A stretch of 64,000 nt of DNA from Gammaproteobacteria bacterium (GCA_030583605.1 CP129466.1:1495001-1559000); one strand, 5' to 3'. Positions 35,061 through 44,263 are shown, counted from the stretch's first letter. The notes: generated from the letters alone by a model not told the origin. Made by a program: numbers and translations.

Positions 35061-35078
35061 ATTTGCTGTTCAGCAAAT
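35061..35078. promoter_or_regulatory. Perfect palindrome in a divergent promoter region
   Basis: ATTTGCTGTTCAGCAAAT is a perfect 8-bp inverted repeat with a 2-bp centre. It lies between two divergent genes (starts 35001 and 35192), about 60 nt from one start. Likely an operator controlling one or both genes, possibly bound by the HTH-like protein at 33910-35001. Confidence 0.5.
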
Positions 35079-35191
35079 ATTGCCAATCGGCCGAACATTC
35101 AGCAGAGTGCCGATGCTTACTGCTCAGTGAACCTCGGCGGTGACCATGCTTCACGCGCAGGCGACGGAACGGGTGTCAGTCAATCAGTTCC

Positions 35192-37528
35192 TTGCGGCAC
35201 TTGGGCCTCTGGTTCTACAGCCTCACGAACGCGCCCAACGGCATGGTGGCCACGAACTACTACGACGACCTCTTCTCTCGCTTGATCGGCGACGGCGTCC
35301 CGCTGCCGGCTGTCATCGAGGGCGTGGCCGGCGCCTACCTCGATGGAAAGCCCTTGCCCGTCGGCAAGAAGAAGCTCACGAAGAAGGAGCGGGACATCCT
35401 CTTCTGGGCCAGCGACGTTGTGAAGGGCTGCCCTCCCGACGAGTGGGGCGGCGAAGCGATGTCGCTCGCCTTGGCGCGATACCTGGGACAGGAGCCTGTG
35501 GCTGCCGATGGATTGGTGACGCGGGTCGCGCGCGAGGCGCCAGAGACGTTGATTCGCGCCGTCAGGCACGCAGGGCTTGTCTTGAACCCGCACTCTCCAC
35601 GACGAGTCGAGCTGGGTCAGGCTGCATCCGAAAGCGAAGCAGTGGCCGAGATCTGCCGAGTGCTCGACCTGTTTGCCCTGGCGCATCGCGAACGGGTCGT
35701 AGCCTTGGAGGCGCAGAAGGCGCAGCTGGCGGAGCTGTCGGTCTTCGACCTCTTGATCTACGCGAGCCTTTACTCCTTCGAGGTTCTGGTTCCAAGGGAC
35801 TTCAAGGTAAAGGCGCTTGCACGGCCTTCGAGGGTTGATCTCGAGCTCGCCTGGGATGCACTCGGCGATCTACTTGCATGGAAGCTCGCAGAGGCCAACG
35901 CCTCGTCCCTGAAGCTGACGGACGACAGCATCGGCAGGTCGATCGCGCGGCATCTTCGACCGGTCCTATTCGAATCCGGCATGCCGAGCGCGGGCGAAGC
36001 CCTTCGGAATCTGCGCGCCTTTCACGCGCTCATGGACGCGCAGATCGAGTTGAACGAGTTCATCTCCAGGTCCGCCGACGCGTTCAGCTACGACGCTGGC
36101 ATTCGGTTCGAGCGACGGGGTGATCGGCTCGAGATCGTCGACGTGGATCCGGCGGCGAGGTCCGCGTGGCGACGCGACGGGCTGAAGCTCGATCGCCTGC
36201 ATGGGTACTGGTTCCACCGTGCTGTCGACACCTACGTCGAGCAGGTGGCCGCCGATCGGGCCACGTGGATGATCGGTCGACCAGAGAACGCGGAGGCCAA
36301 CCGACTGGCCTGGCTACGGGCTCTGCAAGCGCAGCTTCGACTGCGTGAGGCGTACGGCGTTGCCGACGAAGTGGCGTCCGACTCCGGAGACACAGTCAAT
36401 CTCTTCCGGGCGCTGCTATCCCTCGACCTGATGTCCGCTTTCTTCCTGCAGGATTTCCTGGTGGCCTTTGCGGAACGCGTCGATGCGTCGGGCGACTGGC
36501 GCGTCGCGTTGCAGCGCTTGGCCATGGACGGCCTGCATGAGGGGCTCCAGAACCGACTCCCGCTCACTTGGTCGAGCCGGGACTCGAAGGTGTCCAACAT
36601 CACGGGGTGGACCGTCACGAAGTCGGAGCCTGCGGGCAATCCGAGGATGGCATCCGCGATCCTGGACTTCTGGACCTACGACATGATCGCGACTGCAGAG
36701 CGGCTTCAGCGCAATGAGCGCGGCCTTCAGCCCCACCTGTTCGAGCGGCCGGTCCTCAAGTTCGGGGCGACGCTGGTGCAGCTGCCGTGGGTCGTCGGCA
36801 TGCAGAACAACAGCACCGCGGCGATCAACAACCTGAGGCGGCTCGGCGCTCGCCGCGGGCAGGCTCGCGACGAGGCGCGGCGGATCGAAGCCGGACTCGC
36901 CAGGCTGCTCGAGAAGCGCGGGTTCAGGACGCTGCTCAACTGGGTGCCGCCGCGCGGCCCGGACGACGCCGGCGAGGTGGATCTGATCGCCGTCCTCGAC
37001 GGGCATCTGTTCGTCATCGAGGTGAAGTCGACGTTCATGCGGCGATCTCAGCGGGACGCGTGGTTGCACGCGACCACTACGCTTCGCAAGGCCGGACAGC
37101 AGCTTCGCCGTAAGGTCGAAGCGGTATCGGTGGCCATCGCCTCGGATCCTGGGTTTCGCACGATGCTGGGCTTGGCCGAGGGCCTGATTCCGACGCAGCA
37201 ACACGTGTGGATTGCGGATACATGCATCGAATGCGACCACCAGCGGTTCGGCGGCTTTCTGAAGGTCTCCGTCGAAGAGTTGCTCATCGCGCTTCGCGAT
37301 GATCGTCACCGGTTGAACGATCCTGGTGGACTGCTCGCCGGGAACTACGGTGTCGACGAGGCGCGTGAAGCTGATGCAAGCGAGTCCGGCTGGACTCTGT
37401 ACCCCGATGGCTTCAGCGTCGAACGCTTTGTCGAGGTGATCGAGACGGAAGCTGTGTGGGAAGTGCGGACCGCGACGCGTGAGGGTTATGCAGTCGGCAG
37501 ATTCCAGAACGTTGCGAGTCGCGAGTAG
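35192..37528 (+). CDS. Large unknown protein with C-terminal PD-(D/E)XK nuclease domain
   Basis: 778 residues if started at a TTG (35192); the first ATG is at 35243 and neither has a good ribosome site, so the start is uncertain. About 550 helical residues without recognised domains are followed by a restriction-endonuclease fold: EAGLARLLEKRGF helix (about 570), GEVDLIAVLDG with Asp597, and FVIEVKST with Glu610 and Lys612. These are the PD-(D/E)XK catalytic residues. Its position beside Wadjet and other defence genes suggests an anti-phage or DNA-repair nuclease. It might act with the divergent gene at 33910; this is inference. Confidence 0.65.
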   Translation: MRHLGLWFYSLTNAPNGMVATNYYDDLFSRLIGDGVPLPAVIEGVAGAYLDGKPLPVGKKKLTKKERDILFWASDVVKGCPPDEWGGEAMSLALARYLGQEPVAADGLVTRVAREAPETLIRAVRHAGLVLNPHSPRRVELGQAASESEAVAEICRVLDLFALAHRERVVALEAQKAQLAELSVFDLLIYASLYSFEVLVPRDFKVKALARPSRVDLELAWDALGDLLAWKLAEANASSLKLTDDSIGRSIARHLRPVLFESGMPSAGEALRNLRAFHALMDAQIELNEFISRSADAFSYDAGIRFERRGDRLEIVDVDPAARSAWRRDGLKLDRLHGYWFHRAVDTYVEQVAADRATWMIGRPENAEANRLAWLRALQAQLRLREAYGVADEVASDSGDTVNLFRALLSLDLMSAFFLQDFLVAFAERVDASGDWRVALQRLAMDGLHEGLQNRLPLTWSSRDSKVSNITGWTVTKSEPAGNPRMASAILDFWTYDMIATAERLQRNERGLQPHLFERPVLKFGATLVQLPWVVGMQNNSTAAINNLRRLGARRGQARDEARRIEAGLARLLEKRGFRTLLNWVPPRGPDDAGEVDLIAVLDGHLFVIEVKSTFMRRSQRDAWLHATTTLRKAGQQLRRKVEAVSVAIASDPGFRTMLGLAEGLIPTQQHVWIADTCIECDHQRFGGFLKVSVEELLIALRDDRHRLNDPGGLLAGNYGVDEAREADASESGWTLYPDGFSVERFVEVIETEAVWEVRTATREGYAVGRFQNVASRE

Positions 37529-37618
37529 CGCTTTGAGGACGACGCAGTCGTGCTGTCACTGCAACGCGGACGGAAGTTGCTTCGGCCTGCTGATGCGTGG
37601 GAAGCTGAAGGACAATCG

Positions 37619-37622
37619 CTAG
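37619..37622. repeat. Left target-site duplication CTAG of the IS1380-type element
   Basis: CTAG directly abuts the left inverted repeat and is repeated at 39288-39291 next to the right one. A 4-bp duplication fits IS1380-family transposition. Confidence 0.7.
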
Positions 37623-39287
37623 CCCGGATTTCTCACCGATAGGAGATGCATCGGGCCGGTGATTGAGTAAAACTTGTTTTGCGACGACGAGTTAGACATC
37701 AATCACCGGAGGACCCGATGCCGACACAGTGTAACGCTGAACAGCTGGAGTTTTCATGCGTCGAACGGCGCCGTGTGGTGGCGGCTTTCGACGGTGGCAC
37801 GGTCAGCTCGGACGCCGGGGCGTTGCTGCTGGGCAAGGCCGATGAAGCGATTGGATTGATCGATCGGCTGGCCGGATGCTTTGTAGACGAGCGCGATCCG
37901 GACCTGATCGAGCATACGGTCAGGACGCTGATCGGGCAGCGCGTCTTTGGGATGGCGCTGGGGTATGAAGACCTCAACGATCATGAGCAGCTGCGCCATG
38001 ACCCGGTGTTCGGCGCGCTGCTGGGCAAACTCGAGCCGCAGCGTCGCACCGACTGCGCGGCGTTGGCCGGCAAGAGCACGCTGAACCGCCTGGAATTGCA
38101 CGCCGCGCAAGGCAGCAGCCGCTACCACAAGATCCGCCCCGACACCGAGGCGATCGAGCGGCTGTGGGTGCAGGTGTTTCTCGACGCCCATCGCACAGCG
38201 CCTGCGGAGGTGATCCTGGACCTGGACGCCACCGATGATCCGCTGCACGGGCGGCAGGAGGGGCGCTTCTTTCACGGCTATTACGACGGCTATTGCTACC
38301 TGCCGCTGTACATCTTCGCCGGCGAGCATCTGCTGTGCGCGAAGCTGCGTCGCGCGAACATTGACGGGGCCGCCGGTGCCCGCGAAGAACTCGAACGGAT
38401 CGTCGCGCAGATCCGCGAGCGCTGGCCGCAAGTGAAGATTATCCTGCGCGCCGACTCCGGCTTCTGCCGCGAGGAGCTGATGAGCTGGTGCGAGCAAAAC
38501 GCGGTGGATTACGTGTTCGGGCTCGCCAGGAACAGCCGCCTGGTGCGCGCCATTGGGGCCGAGCTGCAGGAAGCCAGGGCCGAGTCGCAGGCGACGCAGC
38601 GCCCGGCACGACGCTTCAAAGAGCTCCTCTATCGTACGCGCAAGAGCTGGTGCCGGGCGCGCCGCGTCATCGCCAAGGCCGAGCAGACCGGGGACAAATC
38701 CAATCCACGCTTCATCGTGACCTCACTGTCGCAGCAGCAGTGGCCGGCGCGTGAGCTGTACGAGGACTTCTACTGCGCGCGTGGGGAGTGCGAGAACCGC
38801 ATCAAGGAAGCGCAGCTTGATCTGTTTGCCGATCGGCTCTCAGCCGCCACCTTCCGCGCCAACCAACTGCGCCTGTGGCTCGCCTCAGCGGCCTACGTGC
38901 TGATGCACGCGCTGCGTCGTGTCGGACTGGCGGGCACCGCGCTCGCACGCGCCTGCGCAAACACGATCCGGCTGCGGCTGCTGAAGATCGGCGCCGTCGT
39001 CACCGTGAGCGTGCGGCGGGTGAAGCTGGCGATGAGCGAGGCTTGTGCCAACCAGCGAGAGTTCATCACCGCCTTCCATAACTTGAACGCCGCGGCGCGA
39101 TAAGCCGCCCCACGAACCAGAGATCGCCACCCTCAAGCTGCTCACCCTCGCTGACTCCGGCGGCGGATACCTGTGGCTGAAAAATGCTCTCCGCATCGCT
39201 CCGGCGTCGTCCGCACGGTATCTTGCAACCTGCGCCCGCACCACCGCCAAGAAACCAGAAAATCAGGCCGGCGGTGAGAAAAGCGGG
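37623..39287 (+). mobile_element. IS1380-family insertion sequence, complete
   Basis: 1665 bp bounded by imperfect inverted repeats: left CCCGGATTTCTCACCG (37623-37638) and right, read inward, CCCGCTTTTCTCACCG, 14 of 16 matching. CTAG flanks both ends. It holds one transposase gene. The length equals the typical size of the family. The element sits 94 nt after the nuclease gene in apparently non-coding DNA, so no gene is visibly broken. Confidence 0.9.
37718..39103 (+). CDS. IS1380-family transposase
   Basis: 461 residues from the ATG at 37718 with GGAGGA a few bases upstream. DDE-type catalytic residues are visible: Asp168/Asp170 in VILDLDATDD, Asp246 in ILRADSGFC, and a C-terminal GECENRIKEAQLDLFADRLS helix with the conserved glutamate. 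This YREK-like end is typical of the IS4/IS1380 group. The frame is intact and the element is probably still mobile. Confidence 0.93.
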   Translation: MPTQCNAEQLEFSCVERRRVVAAFDGGTVSSDAGALLLGKADEAIGLIDRLAGCFVDERDPDLIEHTVRTLIGQRVFGMALGYEDLNDHEQLRHDPVFGALLGKLEPQRRTDCAALAGKSTLNRLELHAAQGSSRYHKIRPDTEAIERLWVQVFLDAHRTAPAEVILDLDATDDPLHGRQEGRFFHGYYDGYCYLPLYIFAGEHLLCAKLRRANIDGAAGAREELERIVAQIRERWPQVKIILRADSGFCREELMSWCEQNAVDYVFGLARNSRLVRAIGAELQEARAESQATQRPARRFKELLYRTRKSWCRARRVIAKAEQTGDKSNPRFIVTSLSQQQWPARELYEDFYCARGECENRIKEAQLDLFADRLSAATFRANQLRLWLASAAYVLMHALRRVGLAGTALARACANTIRLRLLKIGAVVTVSVRRVKLAMSEACANQREFITAFHNLNAAAR

Positions 39288-39291
39288 CTAG
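39288..39291. repeat. Right target-site duplication CTAG of the IS1380-type element
   Basis: Partner of 37619-37622. The flanking bases further out differ on the two sides, as expected for a duplicated target. Confidence 0.7.
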
Positions 39292-39865
39292 TGGCGCTGC
39301 GTTCGTACGGAAGCGCAGTGACGGTAAAAAATCTGCCGTAAAGACTCGATGCGACAACAACTTAAGGCGTTTGATGCCGGCGTCTTCTTGATCTCTTCAC
39401 GAGGACCAACGGGTCTGCTCACGCCTTCGGGGAACGCATGCGAGGACGCGATAGACCTCGATAGATCTCGAAAGCTGGCCATCGTGGAAGTGCCGACTGT
39501 CCTCGATAGATGTCGATTGATGGTGAATGCTGCGCGTGGGGATCCCGGTCAAAATGACGGTAAGGATGACGGTAAAACTCGGGCGTTACGAGCCGACCAT
39601 CAAGCCGGACAACGACTTAGCGAAGCTGTTGATGATTGAGTGGGAGTGATTGGGTGCCTTTCGCGGTCTATCGGTGACCCACGAAATCAGAACCGAAGTC
39701 ACTGAATAATAATAAATAACCTTTCAGGATCTATCGCCAGCTATCGGCACCAAGCGACGCGATCTGACGGTAAATATGACGGTAAGACCCACAGCAACGG
39801 ATTCCGTGGACACATGAACGATGATCCGCCTTACCTTGAATGCTCCTGATCGGTTCCAGGCCGAA
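39292..39865. other. Repeat-rich non-coding stretch, possible end of the conjugative element
   Basis: No credible gene. TGACGGTAA occurs five times: once at 39319, then as pairs 12 bp apart at 39555/39567 and 39765/39777. CGATAG occurs three times on the plus strand (39449, 39459, 39504) and CTATCG three times in mirror orientation (39668, 39731, 39741). Such 12-bp tandem sites often lie beside tyrosine-recombinase attachment sites, and no integrase gene is in the window. Interpretation as an att-region remnant is inference. Confidence 0.45.
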
Positions 39866-39915
39866 CTACCGCTCAGTCGCACGCCTGGCCGACCAACTGG
39901 ATGGTTTCAGGCGAC

Positions 39916-39935
39916 GGTTTGAACTTCCTGTCCGC
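39916..39935 (+). repeat. 20-bp direct repeat, copy 1
   Basis: GGTTTGAACTTCCTGTCCGC occurs here and exactly again at 44024-44043; similarity extends about 10 nt upstream (TTTCA-GGCGA). The two copies bracket the CBS-AraC-DsrE-diiron-sorting-tail segment, and the second abuts a truncated purC. Confidence 0.75.
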
Positions 39936-39957
39936 CACCGTCGAGGCAGTCGAGCGT

Positions 39958-40374
39958 TTACCGCAGGTGCTCCCAAAGCTGCCGCTCTTCTTCCAGGCGG
40001 TCCTGCTCCATGCCGCTGAAATCGCCGCGGGACACGACGCCCAGGATGGTGCCAGCCCTGACCACCGGCAGGTGCCGGTACCCTCCGGTCCACATCATGC
40101 GCAATGCCTCGATGGCGGTCTGATCGGGGGACATCGTCTTCGGGTCGCGGGTCATGACTTCGGCGAGCGTCGTGTTGCTGGCGCTCTTTCCGGCCGCCAG
40201 CACGCGGCCGACAGCATCGCGGCCGGTGAAGATGCCGACGAGCGATCCGTTGTCGGTCACCAGCACGGATCCGATGCGCTGGTCACGCATTTCGCAGCAG
40301 GCTGCCGCCACGGTGCTCGACGCCGCCATGGTCAATGGCTTCTGGTTGAAAACGATGTCCGACAACTGGCGCAT
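39958..40374 (-). CDS. CBS-domain protein
   Basis: 138 residues made almost entirely of a CBS pair: first CBS about 15-65 (CEMRDQRIGSVLVTDNGSLVGIFTGRD) and second about 72-128 (IEALRMMWTGGYRHLPVV-type, then GVVSRGDF). CBS pairs bind adenosyl nucleotides and act as energy or redox sensors. There is no effector domain and no obvious operon partner, so it is a stand-alone sensor of unknown target. Confidence 0.85.
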   Translation of the reverse strand: MRQLSDIVFNQKPLTMAASSTVAAACCEMRDQRIGSVLVTDNGSLVGIFTGRDAVGRVLAAGKSASNTTLAEVMTRDPKTMSPDQTAIEALRMMWTGGYRHLPVVRAGTILGVVSRGDFSGMEQDRLEEERQLWEHLR

Positions 40375-40812
40375 GGCGAAACTCCTGTGATGTGCTGACC
40401 TTGCATTGGGTCAGCAGTGGGTGTGCATGCTTCGATTCGTTCATGTGAGCGTGAGCAAGAGCGTACCCGCCCCGGCGATGATACGGAAGCGACCGCCGAG
40501 CCCGAGACGGAGCCAGGCATCTGTGGGCGCATGACTTCGTGTTCGACGCCTGTATCGATGTTCCGGAGGTCGTCTCGCGCGCCGCCCACGCCGATCAGCT
40601 CATAGAGACCATCGAGGGCCAACAGGGCCCTGAATCCGGCGCTCCGGGCAGCGAAGCGGTTACCCCCCGCGAATCAGCGAAGAATCTTTCTTTTGTACGT
40701 TTGAATCGGCTGGTGTTCGATGCCACTGCACCCGCGCAGCCGTGGCGATGGGGATCGATCCGTGAAATTCCGATCTGCCGGAGACGGGGAGGCACTGAGA
40801 AATTTACTCCGG
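40375..40812. other. Intergenic stretch without recognised gene
   Basis: 438 nt between two minus-strand genes. Short open frames exist but look like composition-driven shadows. Apart from an upstream ribosome-site-like GGAG before the CBS gene I see no clear signal. Confidence 0.4.
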
Positions 40813-41769
40813 TCAAGGATGCCCTGCACGCCACGCCGTCGGCGCAATCCCGAACTGCCGCTTGAACGCGCGGCTGAACGCAGCTTCTGACTGGTAGCCG
40901 ATCGCGAGGCCGACCTGCGCGACGCTGTCGCGGCCTTCGCGCAGCTTCTGCGCCGCGAGATACAAACGCCACAGCGTCAGGTACTGCATCGGCGGCTCGC
41001 CGACCAATGTCGTGAACCGTTCCGCGAACGCGGAACGCGACGCGTTGACCGCCTGCGCCAGCGATTCTGCGGTCCAGTCCTCGCCCGGACGTGCATGCAG
41101 CAGCGACAGTGCCCGGCCCACTTGCGGATCGCGCAGGCCTGCGAGCCAGCCGCGCCGTTCCTCGGGCATCGCGTCGACGAAGCGGGTCACGGCATCGACG
41201 AACAGCAGTTCCGAGAGCTTCGCGAGCACCGTGGCGGAGCCCAGGCGCCCACCGCCGATCTCGTTCGCAGCGTAGCGGAACGAACTCTCGATCCAGGCGC
41301 CGGAGGCGGTGGTCCGCACGTCGAGCTTGAGCGCTTTCGGCAGCGCCGTGATGAGCGGATTGAACGGCGTCTCGCAACCGAGGTAACCGCAGACCAGGCG
41401 CACCATCTCCCCGCCACCGCCGTGAACGATGCGCATGAGCCCGCCGTCCGCCGGCGGCTGCACGATCTCGTGGGCCGGCACCGGCGGCGTCGCCAGGTCG
41501 CTGGCGAGGTAATGCACGCCGTTGTGCGGCACCAGCACGATCTCGCCGGCATGCACTTCGACCTGACCGCCGTCGTCCGTGCGCACCTTCATGCGGCCCT
41601 CGCTGACGAAGTGGAACGAAATCACATGCCGCGGCAGCTGCCCGAGGTACGGACGGCAATCCTCGGGTGTCACCTGGCCGTTGATACACCACGGCGCCGT
41701 GAATTCGGCGTCGAGGAACACGCCGCCGGTCAGGCGCACGACACGCAGTACGTCGGATAGCGCATCCAT
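40813..41769 (-). CDS. AraC-family regulator with cupin sensor
   Basis: 318 residues: an N-terminal cupin-type domain (about 10-200, [17 protein letters not shown]) and a C-terminal AraC DNA-binding domain with two HTH units ([21 protein letters not shown] and [22 protein letters not shown]). This layout matches the cupin_6 AraC group. It is divergent from the DsrE/diiron gene pair, which starts 118 nt away, and probably regulates it. Confidence 0.92.
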   Translation of the reverse strand: MDALSDVLRVVRLTGGVFLDAEFTAPWCINGQVTPEDCRPYLGQLPRHVISFHFVSEGRMKVRTDDGGQVEVHAGEIVLVPHNGVHYLASDLATPPVPAHEIVQPPADGGLMRIVHGGGGEMVRLVCGYLGCETPFNPLITALPKALKLDVRTTASGAWIESSFRYAANEIGGGRLGSATVLAKLSELLFVDAVTRFVDAMPEERRGWLAGLRDPQVGRALSLLHARPGEDWTAESLAQAVNASRSAFAERFTTLVGEPPMQYLTLWRLYLAAQKLREGRDSVAQVGLAIGYQSEAAFSRAFKRQFGIAPTAWRAGHP

Positions 41770-41887
41770 CGTTGGTTCCTCACGGCTGCCGGAGCCTTGG
41801 GCAAGAGATCAGGCGTCCCGGTCATTCAGGTCCCGCCGGCGGTCCCGCAGAGTACGCGCCACCACAGCCCCTTCGAGGAGACCGCCC

Positions 41888-42304
41888 GTGAAACAGATGG
41901 CTATCGTGATTCGAGATGACGCCTACGACAAGCTCCTGACGCCACTGACCTTCGCCTACGTGCAGGCCGGGCGCGGCGTGCAGGTGGACGTGCTGTTCGT
42001 GCTCTGGGCCGCGCGCCTGCTGACGGCCGACGGTGCTGCAGCCGTGCGCTGCGAAGGCCGCCACGCGGCCGACGAACAGTGGCTGCGCGACCGCATCGAG
42101 GCCGCCGGCGAGCCGACCGAGATACGCGATTACCTGCAAATGCTCGCACGGACCGGCCGCGTGAACCTCTACGCATGCCAGATCGCGTCCGCCATGTTCG
42201 GTGTCGACGAGAACAACCTGCTGCCGGAATCGGCCGGCATCGTCGATCCCGGCTGGTTTCTCGCCGAGAAGGCCGCCAAGGCCGATGTCTGCCAGCACTT
42301 CTAG
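41888..42304 (+). CDS. DsrE-family protein
   Basis: 138 residues from a GTG with GAGGAG seven bases upstream; an ATG nine bases later is the alternative. The fold is that of DsrE/F-like proteins: beta start [20 protein letters not shown], a hydrophobic [13 protein letters not shown] strand and a cysteine in [15 protein letters not shown] (about residue 99). Such proteins bind or relay sulfur. It is followed after 38 nt by the diiron-type gene and is probably co-transcribed with it. Confidence 0.8.
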   Translation: MKQMAIVIRDDAYDKLLTPLTFAYVQAGRGVQVDVLFVLWAARLLTADGAAAVRCEGRHAADEQWLRDRIEAAGEPTEIRDYLQMLARTGRVNLYACQIASAMFGVDENNLLPESAGIVDPGWFLAEKAAKADVCQHF

Positions 42305-42342
42305 ATCGAGCTGCTTGTCCAACATTCTAAGGAGCACACAGC

Positions 42343-43323
42343 ATGAATACCGTCGTCGCCGAATTGCCTCCCGCCTCGAGCCGTGCCGCGAGCTACGCCC
42401 GTTGCGTCGTCACGTCCCGCGACAACGACTGGCAGATCGACCGCGATCTGCTGCGCGGACGCTCGCTCGACTTCGGGCGCAAGTTCCTGCCGGACGGCCT
42501 GTCTCTCGTTGATCGCATCGCCGGTCTCTCGGACGACGAGGAGCGGCTGCTGAGCCAGATCCAGGGGCGCACCTACGCCTACATCTTCGGGCTGGTGGAG
42601 CGCTTCATCAGCGTGAAGATGCTTGAGCAGGGCCGCGCGCACGGCCTCGGCGACCAGCTTGCGTTTGAAGGGCTCGTGCGCTTCGCGAACGAGGAGATCA
42701 AGCACCAGGAGCTGTTCCGCCGCATCGATCAGATGATCGGCGCCGACTTGCCGGCCGGCTACCGCCAGGTGGCGGACCCGAACCACGTTGCGCAGGCCGT
42801 GCTCGCGGCCAGCGCCTGGTCGGTGCTCGCGCTGACCTGCCATATCGAGCTGTTCGTGCAGTCGCACTATGTCCGCAGCATCGCCGAGCGCGACGAGATC
42901 TGCCCGCTGTTCCGCGACGTGTTCAAGTTCCACTGGAAGGACGAGTGCCGCCATGTCGTGCTCGATGAGCTCGAGTGGAGCGCCGAGGACGCGCGCCTGA
43001 CCCCGGCGCAACGCGACGCCGCCGTCGACGATTTCATCGCCCTGGTCGGCGCCGTCGACAGCCTGCTCGTTGCGCAAGCCGCGGCCGATGCAGAGTACTT
43101 CGCGACCTGCGCCAGGCGCGATTTCAGCGAGGCGCAGCGGCAGGCGATCGAACACGGCGTGCTGCGTGCGTATCGCTGGCAGTACATCGTCTCCGGCGTG
43201 CAGCACACGCGTTTCGCGCAGTTGCTGGGTGGTATGACGACTCCGGCCCAGTTGGAGCGGATTCAGCGGGCGCTCGCGCCGATCAGGAAAGATCTCGACC
43301 CGCGCTCCTCGTCCAGATGCTAG
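42343..43323 (+). CDS. Ferritin-like putative diiron protein
   Basis: 326 residues with AAGGAG eight bases upstream. A four-helix ferritin-like core is suggested by the iron-ligand pattern: Glu86 (LVERF), EEIKH at 117-121, HIEL at 167-170 and DECRH at 200-204. This resembles AurF-like N-oxygenases or related diiron proteins, but the reaction cannot be told. It is paired with a DsrE-type gene and faces an AraC regulator, suggesting an inducible redox function. Confidence 0.65.
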   Translation: MNTVVAELPPASSRAASYARCVVTSRDNDWQIDRDLLRGRSLDFGRKFLPDGLSLVDRIAGLSDDEERLLSQIQGRTYAYIFGLVERFISVKMLEQGRAHGLGDQLAFEGLVRFANEEIKHQELFRRIDQMIGADLPAGYRQVADPNHVAQAVLAASAWSVLALTCHIELFVQSHYVRSIAERDEICPLFRDVFKFHWKDECRHVVLDELEWSAEDARLTPAQRDAAVDDFIALVGAVDSLLVAQAAADAEYFATCARRDFSEAQRQAIEHGVLRAYRWQYIVSGVQHTRFAQLLGGMTTPAQLERIQRALAPIRKDLDPRSSSRC

Positions 43324-43355
43324 AAGCCCGGCACTTCTGCCTTGCCTCCCCGCGA

Positions 43356-43907
43356 CTATGCGCGAGTGCGGCGTCTTACCCACGGAGCCAGCAGGCTCAT
43401 TGCGGGGCCGAACAACCACGCGGCGGCGGGAACGGGGACGGCCGTCAGGCTCCAGCGTGCAGCCGAAAAGTCTTCATGTTCGACCACTACTCCGTCGGGA
43501 CCAGGATCCTTTACGAGAGCGGCCATGATCCCGTTGCCGCAGCAACTTGGCCTCGAGATCACCTATGCGAAGTCACCGTCGGTGGGCGTTCCCAGAGACA
43601 TCATCTGACCTGATATCGACGCGATAGCGGATGGGGCCGCAGGGCTGGTAGCCGGGCCGGAGGGAAATTCCATCGAGGCATCGACACTATAAGCCGAGGA
43701 GTGAATGGCAGTGACCAACACCCAGTCGTTATCAGCCTGCAATTCGCCTTCGAGTAGCCCCGATATCGAATTACCGGAAGTCCATGAATAGGAGTAATGA
43801 AACTGGGTCGTTGCTGAATGCGCGGGTGACCAGAAAATTACTATCGCAAGAATGATCCACAACTCAACGATAGCCCCTCGTATTCTTCTGACTTGGAGAG
43901 TTCTCAT
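43356..43907 (-). pseudogene. VPVPA sorting-tail exported protein broken by in-frame amber codon
   Basis: Reading from ATG 43905-43907 gives a signal peptide (IILAIVIFWSPAHS) and about 114 residues, then TAG at 43563-43565. The same frame continues without interruption to a typical end: EHEDFSAARWSLTAVPVPAAAWLFG, a membrane helix and the basic tail RRRTRA. Without the stop this would be a normal PEP-CTERM-type secreted protein of about 183 residues. Either a nonsense mutation, readthrough, or a sequencing error. Confidence 0.75.
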
Positions 43908-44023
43908 GCCGTAGCTTCGCTGCGGATCCAATAGCATTGCATGAGCGAAAGGTAGCACGACCCGACAGCGCATGACGTAGCGAAGTCCACATAACCAAGG
44001 CGAATAGTACTTTCAAAGGCGAG

Positions 44024-44043
44024 GGTTTGAACTTCCTGTCCGC
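44024..44043 (+). repeat. 20-bp direct repeat, copy 2
   Basis: Exact second copy of the repeat at 39916-39935. It ends four bases before the purC-like homology starts, so it marks the point where purC was cut. Confidence 0.75.
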
Positions 44044-44047
44044 TCCT

Positions 44048-44263
44048 ATCCGCCCGGACTCCTCGCGCTACTGGCCGGCCGACGAATACGCCGTCGGCAC
44101 CAGCCCGCCGAGCTACGATAAGCGGTTCGTGCGCGACTGCCTGGAGACCCTGGACTGGGACAAGACCCCGCCGGGCCCGCACCTGCCGGCGGAGGTGATC
44201 GCCCGCACCCGTGCCAGGTACGCCGAGGCGCTGCAGCGGCTGGCCGGGATTTCGATCGCCTGA
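44048..44263 (+). pseudogene. purC: C-terminal fragment of purC (SAICAR synthase)
   Basis: About 71 residues ([36 protein letters not shown], then a final helix) match the last quarter of the longer bacterial PurC proteins. The ATP-binding and catalytic parts are missing; what precedes is the 20-bp repeat and unrelated sequence. It cannot be functional. A complete purC must lie elsewhere if the strain is prototrophic. Confidence 0.85.

Noticed and set aside
35140..35838. Alternative frame overlapping the nuclease gene start
   Set aside because: It becomes Arg-rich and featureless; the frame from 35192 leads into the conserved nuclease domain.
39292..39865. CRISPR-like array from the repeated short motifs
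   Set aside because: Repeats are only 6-9 bp, irregularly placed and in both orientations, with no spacers and no cas genes.
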